A stretch of 12,517 bases of DNA from an uncultured Roseateles sp. (GTDB lineage Bacteria; Pseudomonadota; Gammaproteobacteria; Burkholderiales; Burkholderiaceae): NCBI GenBank assembly GCA_946480605.1, contig CAMLKW010000127.1, positions 1 through 12,517 of the forward strand, written 5' to 3'. Position numbers and translations under genes: made by a program. The notes beneath the pieces were generated by a model. The model saw only the letters and a list, made by a program, of their open reading frames with translations. It searched no databases and was not told the DNA's origin. Below, one piece after another: positions 7,082 to 12,517 of the stretch (the stretch's first letter is position 1; each line of letters starts with the position of its first letter).

Positions 7082-8686
7082 TCACCACAGATAGAGCTGC
7101 AGCGTCTTGTCGCCCACGCGCGGCGGGATGTGGGCCAGCAGCTCACGGTGATCGGGGAAGTTCATGGCGCTGCGTGTGACGAAGTCGTCCACCGCCTCCA
7201 GCTTGTGCCGTGCCTGGTGCGGCGTGGGCGCTTGCAGTTCGTCGGGAAACACACCCATGCCCGCCAGCAGCGCGTACCAGGACACGATGGGGTAGCCCTG
7301 GCCGAAGCGGCCCTGCTTCAGCCCCGCGGCCAGCGGCTTGCGGGACATCCAGGTCATCAGCACGCCTTGCAGCGAGTCCGACAGGTGCATGTTCTCGGCG
7401 TTGGCGCGCCAGTAGTCGGTGTCCGTGCGCGAATTGGTCTTGTAGTGCGCCACGATGTAGTCGCGCGTGTTCTCGAAGCGCGTGCGCATGAACTCGTTGA
7501 AGCGCTCCTGCGCCGCGGGGCCCACGTCGCCCTGCTCCAGAGCCTCCACCAGCGCCGCGGCCGTGCGCTGCACGAACAGCAGTGCCGTGGCCTCCAGCGG
7601 CTCGATGAAGCCTTGCGACAGGCCCACAGCGACGCAGTTGCGGCTCCACTGCTTGGCCATGCGGCCGACGCGCATCTTCAGGTGGCGGGCCGGCACGTCC
7701 GACGCCAGCAGCCCGAGGTGGCGGCGCAGCTCGGTCTCGGCCTGGTCCGCGGAGCAATGCGCGCTGCTGTAGACGTAGCCGTTGCCGCGGCGGTTGGTCA
7801 GAGGGATCTTCCATGCCCAGCCGTGGCGCAGTGCGGTGGCCGTGGTCTGTGATTCGATGGGACCGTCCAGCGGCGTGGGCATCGCGATGGCCGCGTCGTT
7901 GAACAGGTTGTCGGCGTAGGGGATGAAGGGCGTCTTCAGCGCCTGGCCGATCAGCAGCGATGCGAAGCCGGTGCAGTCGACGAAGAAGTCGGCCTGCAGC
8001 GTGTCGCCGTCGTCGAGCAGCAGGCGGGCGATGTCGCCTTGCTCATCGAGTTGAACCTGCGTGACGTGGCGCTGCAGGTGCGCGACGCCGCGCTCGACGG
8101 CCTTGCGGCCCAGGAACTGCCCGAGCAGCGTCGCGTCGAAGTGGTACCCGTACCAGATGTCGAACGGAAAGTTGCGCCCGGCCCGTGGCCCCTTGCCCTG
8201 GCGGGCCAGTGCGGCGGCCACGAAGAAGCGGTCCGGGTGGGCGTACACGTCCGCGCCCTCCAGTCGCGCGTGCACGTTGTCCACGAACTGATGCATGGTC
8301 ATGTTGTCCAGCATCGATGCGAAGGGGTGGAAGTAGCGCTCGAAGCCCGGCTTGGTGGACCAGCCCTCGAAGGTGATGCCGCTCTTGTAGGTGGCGTTGC
8401 AGGCCGGCATCCATTCCGACTCCTCTAGCCCCAAGCCGTCGAAGAAGCCGCGCAGCCACGGCGTGGAGCCTTCGCCGACACCGATGATGCCCACCTGCGT
8501 TGACTCCAGCACGGTCACCTTCAGGCGCGGGCCGTAGGCGGTGCTGGCCAGCATCAGCGCTGTCATCCAGCCGGCCGTGCCGCCGCCGACGACGCAGACA
8601 TGGTGGACGGGCGGTGGTGCGTCCGTCGAGCCGCTGATCGGACGCGCGGTGACGTGCTGATTGAAGACGGTGGCGGTATCGGTCAT
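7082..8686 (-). CDS. Flavin-dependent tryptophan halogenase-family protein
   Basis: A 534-residue FAD enzyme of the tryptophan halogenase family. The dinucleotide-binding motif is VVGGGTAGW (32-40). The family's K (K79 in PrnA) is K101 in NATYKSGITFEGW. The halogenase fingerprint WxWxIP is present as W290-A-W292-K-I294-P295. EPLEAT (362-367) provides the catalytic Glu (E346 in PrnA) as E365; the following residue is Ala where PrnA has Ser. Such enzymes use FADH2, O2 and chloride or bromide to form HOX that is passed along a tunnel to the lysine. No flavin reductase is encoded in the window, so reduced flavin must come from elsewhere. TonB-receptor-linked relatives are reported to brominate indoles in vitro, with natural substrates unsettled. 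It follows the TonB receptor by 110 bp, across a terminator-like hairpin, and its ATG lacks a good Shine-Dalgarno. Confidence 0.92.
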   Translation of the reverse strand: MTDTATVFNQHVTARPISGSTDAPPPVHHVCVVGGGTAGWMTALMLASTAYGPRLKVTVLESTQVGIIGVGEGSTPWLRGFFDGLGLEESEWMPACNATYKSGITFEGWSTKPGFERYFHPFASMLDNMTMHQFVDNVHARLEGADVYAHPDRFFVAAALARQGKGPRAGRNFPFDIWYGYHFDATLLGQFLGRKAVERGVAHLQRHVTQVQLDEQGDIARLLLDDGDTLQADFFVDCTGFASLLIGQALKTPFIPYADNLFNDAAIAMPTPLDGPIESQTTATALRHGWAWKIPLTNRRGNGYVYSSAHCSADQAETELRRHLGLLASDVPARHLKMRVGRMAKQWSRNCVAVGLSQGFIEPLEATALLFVQRTAAALVEALEQGDVGPAAQERFNEFMRTRFENTRDYIVAHYKTNSRTDTDYWRANAENMHLSDSLQGVLMTWMSRKPLAAGLKQGRFGQGYPIVSWYALLAGMGVFPDELQAPTPHQARHKLEAVDDFVTRSAMNFPDHRELLAHIPPRVGDKTLQLYLW

Positions 8687-8702
8687 GGGGCTCGGAAAGG
8701 AA

Positions 8703-8735
8703 AAAAGGGGAACGCGTCGTGCGCGCTCCCCTTTT
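8703..8735 (-). terminator. Intrinsic terminator or attenuator between receptor and halogenase genes
   Basis: On the minus strand the RNA forms AAAAGGGGAGCGCG, a 5-nt loop, then CGCGUUCCCCUUUU, pairing fully with one G-U (8726/8712), and continues into a run of six U (8706-8701). This is a textbook rho-independent terminator downstream of the TonB receptor. It ends about 15 nt before the halogenase ATG, so halogenase transcription must cross it. On the plus strand the same bases give a slightly weaker hairpin with an A-C mismatch. Confidence 0.85.
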
Positions 8736-8796
8736 GATTCTGGTCCAGCCGGCCGGGTAGGCAGGCCGGGATGCTGAGGCCGTCGAGGCCAGCCGA

Positions 8797-11574
8797 TCAG
8801 TACTTGATCCGGGCGGTCAGGTAGAACTGGCGGCCGTTCTTGTAGATCGCGCGCGGCTGGGACTTGAAGTCGCCGTAGTATTTCAGCGTCGGGTCGTTCA
8901 GGTTTTGCGCGTCCAGGCTCATGGCGAAGTGGTCATTGAGCTTGTAGCCCAGCGAAGCCGACAGCACGGCGGCACCGCGCTGGAAGTAGTCGGTGCCACG
9001 GTCACGACCCAGGTAGTTGTCCGAGTTGTAGCCGTAGTTGACGCGCGCCGAGAACTGGTCGTTCTCGTAGAAGCCGTTCAGGTTGGCGGTGTGCTTCACC
9101 GCGCCGCGCAGCACGTGGCCGGTGGCGTCGTGCGCATCGGCGAAGGTGTAGTTGGCACCGATGCCGAAGTTGTTGAACACCGGGGTCTCGAACGCGAACT
9201 CCAGACCCGTGACGCTGGCCTTGCGGTTGATCTGGGTGGTCAGATCGAACGGGGCCGTGACACGCTGGTTGCTCGGCGAGCCTTGCTGGCCGCCGGCAGG
9301 CGTGACGTCCGTGGAGGCGGTCACGCGGCGAATGCCGTCGGTGATGTAGCTGCCGATGTTCATGTGGAAGGCGCCCATGGACACGAAGGCTCGGGGTGCG
9401 AAGTACCACTCGATGTTGGCATCGAAGTTGGTCGAACGGATCGGGTCGAGGTCGGGGTTGCCGCTGGTGCCGGTGCCCACGGCCTTGCCGGTCGGGTCGG
9501 AGTAGCCGCCCAGCAGTTGAGCCGCCGACAGCGCGGTGTAGTCCGGGCGGGTCAGTGTGCGCGACAGCGACAGGCGCGCCACGACCTTGGGCGTCACGTC
9601 AATGCGGATGCTGGCGCTCGGCAGGGCATCCGTATAGCTGCGGTCATGGTAGGTCTGGTAGTAGCCCGTGGGGTCGGTCCAGTTCGGGCCCACAGCGGCG
9701 AAGGCGGATGGGACATAGCCCGGCAGTGTCTTGTCGCTGGTGGGCTTCCAGATCAGCGTGCTGGACTTGGTGCGCACCAGGCGCAGGCCCACGTTGCCGT
9801 TCCAGCCGTCGCCTTCGAGGTTGCCCTGCAGGTAGCCGGCCGACGACTCTTCCTTCACGGCGTACTCATGCGTCACCATGCGGCGCGAGATGTCGCGGTT
9901 GGAATACTTCTGCGCATAGGCGGCCAGCGCTTCCGCCGTCGGATAGGCGATGCCCGTGGGGAAGCCACCACCCAGACCGCTGCCGAAGTTGCCGGGGTAG
10001 GTCTCGGTGTAGGCTGAGGCGGGGAGCGGGTTGGCGAAGGGGTCGGTACCCCAGTTCGGGCCCTGGTTCACGATCGGACCGTCGGTGTAGCGGTCATGCT
10101 TGGCGCCGCGCAGGCCGAACTTCAGGCTGCGCAGCATGCCGACGTCGAGCTTGTACTCGGCGTCCACCTGTGCCCAGCTGTCCTTGTCCTGCACGATGAC
10201 GTTCTGGTCGCCGAAGATCCAGTCGGTGCCCGACGGCTTGAGCGCCGCGGCGTTGGCATTGCCGATGTTGAATGCCGGCGCTTCGCCGCTGCCTTTGAGC
10301 TGGAAGCCGCCGCCGGAGGCGGTGACGTCGCCTTCGTACACGTCCTGGCTGATGGTCTTGCCCGTGCCGTGCGAGGTGCCCGCGTTGCCGGACAGCTTCA
10401 GCTTGTCGCTGACCTTCCAGGAGCCTTCCAGATTGACGAAGTTCGTCGCGGCCGAGGCCTTGCGCGAGATCAGGTCGTACACGCCGAAGATCGTGGGCGT
10501 CGTGAACGTGTAGTTGGCCGAGGTCAGGATGTTGGTCGTGGGGTCGATCGTGAAGTTGCTGATCTTGGCGTTGCGGCTCAGCGCCCACTGGTTGGACAGC
10601 ATGTAGTTGCGGTTGTAATTGTCCGCATCCATCTTGGACGAGAAGCCCGTCAGCGTCACATCCACATCGCTGTTCGGCTTGATCTGTGCGCTGATGAGGC
10701 CGCCCTTGCGATCGCGCTCCTGGGTGAACAGGGCCGAGCCGATCAGGTTGGGGAACAGCGTGCCCACGGGGATGCCTGCAGCGACCAGCGTGGGGTGCGA
10801 CGCAGCCGTGACGGGCGTCAGCGACTGCGCGCCGTCGTGAGCGAAGGTCTCGACACCGTCGCGGCGCAAGCTGCGCTTCTCGCTGAATGCCTGCACCAGC
10901 ACGCCGAAGGTCTTGGCCTCATTCTTCCAGGCGAAGAGGGCGCTCATTTGCGGGTCGGTCTTCTTCGGCAGGTCGGCATGGACGGCGCCCAGGCTGGCTT
11001 CGAAGGTCAGCGCCTTGGCGAACTCCAGTGGCTTGCGGGTGACGATGTTCACCGCGCCGGCCGTGCCGCCTTCGATGTCCGACGCGGAAGCGTTCTTGTG
11101 TACTTCGACGCGGCTCACCAGTTCCGACGGCAGCAGCGAGAAACTGACCGAACGGCCAACGCCGGCGCCTGTCTGGTCCAGCACGAACCAGTCGCCATTG
11201 GCAACCGAGTGGCCGTCCAGCAGCGTCTGGGTCAGGCTGGGGTTGGTGCCGCGCAGGCCCACGCGGTCGCGCTCGTCAAAGCCGCCGGATCCGCCCGACG
11301 GGCTGTTCAGGATGGTCACGCCCGGAATGCGTGCCAGCGAGTCGGCCACGTTCTTGTCCGGCATCTTGCCGATGTCTTCGGCGGAGATGACGTCGATGTG
11401 CGTGTCGGCGTTGCGCTTGACGCTGAGCGACTTTTCTTGGGATGCGCGGATGCCGGTCACGACGACGGCCTCCAGCTGATTGGGCGTCGCTGCCTGCTGC
11501 GCCATGGCGGCGCTGCCGGCGCCGAGCAAGGCGATGAATACCGCCTGCGAGATGGGGGTCTGCTTGACCTTCAT
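8797..11574 (-). CDS. TonB-dependent receptor, Xanthomonas/Caulobacter carbohydrate type; probable chitooligosaccharide receptor
   Basis: A 925-residue outer-membrane transporter. It has a signal peptide (residues 1-25, ending AMA|QQ), a TonB-box-like EAVVVTG (35-41), and a plug domain from about 57 to 170 that contains ISAEDIGKMPDKNVADSLAR (63-82) and VGLRGTNPSLTQTLLDG (105-121). The remaining residues form the 22-strand barrel. The last residues, LTARIKY, end in the aromatic residue recognised by the BAM machinery. The NVADSLARIPGV and SDIEGGTAGAVNIVTRKP segments are typical of the large receptors found in carbohydrate-utilisation loci of Xanthomonas and Caulobacter, where one member (NagA of Caulobacter) takes up GlcNAc oligomers. 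The frame is open 52 codons further upstream, but the ATG at 11574 is chosen because it starts a clear signal peptide and has AGAGGA 7 nt before it. The substrate is inferred from the adjacent chitin operon. Confidence 0.93.
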   Translation of the reverse strand: MKVKQTPISQAVFIALLGAGSAAMAQQAATPNQLEAVVVTGIRASQEKSLSVKRNADTHIDVISAEDIGKMPDKNVADSLARIPGVTILNSPSGGSGGFDERDRVGLRGTNPSLTQTLLDGHSVANGDWFVLDQTGAGVGRSVSFSLLPSELVSRVEVHKNASASDIEGGTAGAVNIVTRKPLEFAKALTFEASLGAVHADLPKKTDPQMSALFAWKNEAKTFGVLVQAFSEKRSLRRDGVETFAHDGAQSLTPVTAASHPTLVAAGIPVGTLFPNLIGSALFTQERDRKGGLISAQIKPNSDVDVTLTGFSSKMDADNYNRNYMLSNQWALSRNAKISNFTIDPTTNILTSANYTFTTPTIFGVYDLISRKASAATNFVNLEGSWKVSDKLKLSGNAGTSHGTGKTISQDVYEGDVTASGGGFQLKGSGEAPAFNIGNANAAALKPSGTDWIFGDQNVIVQDKDSWAQVDAEYKLDVGMLRSLKFGLRGAKHDRYTDGPIVNQGPNWGTDPFANPLPASAYTETYPGNFGSGLGGGFPTGIAYPTAEALAAYAQKYSNRDISRRMVTHEYAVKEESSAGYLQGNLEGDGWNGNVGLRLVRTKSSTLIWKPTSDKTLPGYVPSAFAAVGPNWTDPTGYYQTYHDRSYTDALPSASIRIDVTPKVVARLSLSRTLTRPDYTALSAAQLLGGYSDPTGKAVGTGTSGNPDLDPIRSTNFDANIEWYFAPRAFVSMGAFHMNIGSYITDGIRRVTASTDVTPAGGQQGSPSNQRVTAPFDLTTQINRKASVTGLEFAFETPVFNNFGIGANYTFADAHDATGHVLRGAVKHTANLNGFYENDQFSARVNYGYNSDNYLGRDRGTDYFQRGAAVLSASLGYKLNDHFAMSLDAQNLNDPTLKYYGDFKSQPRAIYKNGRQFYLTARIKY

Positions 11575-11581
11575 GAACGGT

Positions 11582-11587
11582 TCCTCT
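11582..11587 (-). promoter_or_regulatory. Ribosome binding site of the TonB receptor gene
   Basis: AGAGGA on the minus strand, 7 nt before the ATG at 11574, fixes the receptor start and rules out the upstream extension of the open frame. Confidence 0.75.
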
Positions 11588-11661
11588 TTGTGGCCAATGA
11601 ATCGGGTCGGGCGGCGTCGCTCAGCTGATGACATACCACCTTCAGTCCGGTTGCGAGCATC

Positions 11662-11705
11662 CGCTACAGCGGTGCGCCAGCAACCAGCGCAATGCCACTG
11701 TAGCG
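11662..11705 (-). promoter_or_regulatory. 44-nt imperfect hairpin upstream of the TonB receptor
   Basis: Minus-strand arms CGCTACAG and CTGTAGCG pair perfectly (8 bp). A G-U pair, two G-C pairs, a 3-nt bulge (CAU), and a 5-bp inner stem (UGCGC/GCGCA) then close a 9-nt loop. The near end lies 87 nt before the receptor ATG. It could be a leader RNA structure or, as DNA, a pair of protein-binding half-sites. It has no U-run and so is not an intrinsic terminator. Confidence 0.5.
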
Positions 11706-11819
11706 ATGGATAACGCCACTTTGCTACCAATTTAATCTGAGTGGTTTCCCGAGTGCTGCGGGCGGCCAGAGGAAAGGCTTTGACTTCTGTCTATGGAGTG
11801 AAGCTCGGCATTTGATGAT

Positions 11820-11837
11820 TGGTATCTTTTTGGTATT
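11820..11837. promoter_or_regulatory. Candidate NagQ (GntR-family) operator: TGGTATC-N4-TGGTATT
   Basis: Two 7-mers, TGGTATC and TGGTATT, are repeated head to tail at an 11-bp period, so both face the same side of the helix. From memory, the GlcNAc-responsive repressor NagQ of Xanthomonas binds TGGTATT-N4-TGGTATT; this site would match 13 of 14 fixed positions. It lies 246 bp upstream of the TonB receptor start. The operator assignment depends on that recollection and on the GlcNAc-related neighbourhood; the repeat itself is directly visible. Confidence 0.5.
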
Positions 11838-12024
11838 GTTTTTCAGGCTTGCAGCTGTTGTGCCGTGGCGACGCCGAGATCGTGCGGGCGCTTGATCTGC
11901 TTGCGCGTCCGCGGGACTGGTAGCTGGGTGGACTTGAGATTGCTTGTGTGGCGCCGTTGCGCCGGCGCGAGCACTGGGCGGGCAACTGGCGCCGTGTGCG
12001 CGGGCATATTTGTGCCGGCCTCTG

Positions 12025-12052
12025 TTGCGTCGCGCAAACCCTGTGCTATAGT
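12025..12052 (+). promoter_or_regulatory. Sigma70 promoter of the tRNA-tuf operon
   Basis: TTGCGT (-35, 12025-12030), a 16-bp spacer, and TATAGT (-10, 12047-12052). A GC-rich discriminator (TGCGGGC, 12053-12059) follows, as in promoters of stable RNA genes under stringent control. Transcription would begin around 12059-12060, only about 8 nt before the tRNA-Tyr 5' end. Confidence 0.75.
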
Positions 12053-12067
12053 TGCGGGCTTGCCTCA

Positions 12068-12152
12068 GGAGGGGTGGCCGAGTGGTTAAAGGCAGCAGAC
12101 TGTAAATCTGCCCGCATTGCGTACGCTGGTTCGAATCCAGCCTCCTCCACCA
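12068..12152 (+). tRNA. tRNA-Tyr (GTA)
   Basis: An 85-nt class II tRNA. The acceptor arm GGAGGGG pairs with CTCCTCC (one G-T), the anticodon loop CTGTAAA is closed by GCAGA/TCTGC, a long variable arm follows, the T arm reads CTGGTTCGAATCCAG, and the CCA end is encoded. It is the first gene of the tRNA-tuf operon, just after the promoter. Confidence 0.97.
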
Positions 12153-12190
12153 AGATTTGCTCGCGCAGGTCGAGGTCAAGAGCTCCCAGG

Positions 12191-12264
12191 GCGGGAGTAG
12201 TTCAATGGTAGAACCTTAGCCTTCCAAGCTAATGACACGGGTTCGATTCCCGTTTCCCGCTCCA
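12191..12264 (+). tRNA. tRNA-Gly (TCC)
   Basis: A 74-nt tRNA. The acceptor GCGGGAG pairs with TTCCCGC (terminal G-T wobble), the anticodon loop CTTCCAA is closed by TTAGC/GCTAA, the T arm is ACGGG-TTCGATT-CCCGT, the discriminator is T, and CCA is encoded. The spacer after tRNA-Tyr is 38 nt. Confidence 0.97.
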
Positions 12265-12282
12265 TCGGAAGTTGAAGGTGTC

Positions 12283-12334
12283 GTGTCGAGATATCGACAC
12301 AGGTTTGCTGATAAGGTCATCAATCCTGTGTCGA
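12283..12334 (+). promoter_or_regulatory. Competing inverted repeats in the Gly-Thr tRNA spacer
   Basis: GTGTCGA (12283-12289) pairs with TCGACAC (12294-12300). The latter, extended to TCGACACAGG (12294-12303), can instead pair 10 bp with CCTGTGTCGA (12325-12334), which ends one base before tRNA-Thr. The two stems share an arm, so they are mutually exclusive. A role in precursor processing is inferred. Confidence 0.5.
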
Positions 12335-12335
12335 T

Positions 12336-12410
<75 letters not shown>

Positions 12411-12451
12411 CAAATTCTTTCTTTTTCTACTCGTTTCAACGGGTTCGCCTC

Positions 12452-12456
12452 AGGAG
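12452..12456 (+). promoter_or_regulatory. Ribosome binding site of tuf
   Basis: AGGAG, 6 nt before the ATG at 12463; a strong site, as expected for EF-Tu. It lies at the end of a 52-nt, pyrimidine-rich spacer after tRNA-Thr. Confidence 0.85.
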
Positions 12457-12462
12457 CGCAAG

Positions 12463-12517
12463 ATGGCAAAAGGCAAGTTTGAACGGACCAAGCCGCACGT
12501 GAACGTGGGCACGATCG
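12463..12517 (+). CDS. tuf: Elongation factor Tu, N-terminal fragment (cut by the window end)
   Basis: Only the first 18 codons are present, reading MAKGKFERTKPHVNVGTI, the well-conserved EF-Tu start just ahead of the GTP-binding P-loop (GHVDHGKT, beyond the window). EF-Tu carries aminoacyl-tRNA to the ribosome. It is co-transcribed with the three upstream tRNA genes from the promoter at 12025-12052. The MAKGKFERTKPH form is common in Burkholderiales. Whether this is one of two tuf copies cannot be told from this window. Confidence 0.97.
   Translation, partial: MAKGKFERTKPHVNVGTI

Larger units (their letters stand above)
11575..12067. other. Divergent intergenic region between the receptor gene and the tRNA-tuf operon
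   Basis: This 493-bp stretch carries no credible protein gene. From left to right it holds the receptor ribosome binding site, a 44-nt imperfect hairpin (11662-11705), a pair of AGTGGC direct repeats on the minus strand 21 bp apart (11691-11701 and 11712-11722), an AT-rich spot at about 11721-11737, a TGGTAT direct repeat (11820-11837) inside an AT-rich segment, about 190 bp of GC-rich sequence in which I see nothing (11838-12024), and the tRNA promoter (12025-12052). I could not assign a convincing sigma70 promoter for the receptor; the AT-rich spots are the candidates, and regulation by an activator or repressor would explain weak core elements. Confidence 0.6.

Noticed and set aside
8905..10017. 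Long plus-strand open frames (370 and 510 residues) across the TonB receptor gene
   Set aside because: They are opposite-strand shadows created by high GC third positions; the translations are low-complexity in A, R, G and V with no motifs, whereas the minus strand encodes a complete receptor.
11724..12179. A 151-residue open frame on the minus strand containing WWRRLDSNQR
   Set aside because: Its N-terminal part is the antisense of tRNA-Tyr; this peptide is a well-known false protein arising from tRNA genes. The rest has no ribosome binding site or family resemblance.

Overview
The window is GC-rich DNA with dense, mostly ATGA-overlapping genes. It ends in a tRNA-Tyr / tRNA-Gly / tRNA-Thr / tuf cluster whose EF-Tu N-terminus (MAKGKFERTKPHVNVGTI) is typical of Burkholderiales. 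Together with the Xanthomonas/Caulobacter-type TonB-dependent receptor and the chitin genes, this suggests a polymer-degrading betaproteobacterium, perhaps of the Rubrivivax-Roseateles group. That assignment is inference, not proof.

Region 1 (1-7080, + strand) is a tightly packed operon entering from the left: the end of a SIS-domain glucosamine-6-phosphate deaminase (NagB-II type), a cytoplasmic GH3 beta-N-acetylhexosaminidase (NagZ type), an AmpG-like MFS permease, an exported GH16-like protein, an exported GH18 chitinase, and two tandem paralogous cupin_8/JmjC-like proteins. Region 2 (7082-11574, - strand) converges on it: a large TonB-dependent receptor is followed by a flavin-dependent tryptophan halogenase-family protein. 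An intrinsic terminator/attenuator lies in the 110-bp gap between them. Region 3 (11575-12067) is a 493-bp intergenic region. It holds a direct repeat TGGTATC-N4-TGGTATT that resembles the GlcNAc regulator NagQ box as I remember it, a 44-nt imperfect hairpin in the likely receptor leader, and a strong tRNA promoter. Region 4 (12068-12517) is the housekeeping tRNA-tuf operon.

Taken together, regions 1-3 read as an N-acetylglucosamine/chitin-oligosaccharide utilisation locus. The exported GH18 (and perhaps GH16) cuts polymer outside the cytoplasm, the TonB receptor brings oligosaccharides across the outer membrane, the MFS protein takes them across the inner membrane, the GH3 enzyme releases GlcNAc, and NagB-II feeds glycolysis. 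The unexplained part is the oxidative module: a flavin halogenase plus two JmjC-like cupins with intact HxD...H metal sites. These families recur beside TonB receptors in such loci, but their natural substrate is not known to me. They are the best candidate here for undescribed biology.
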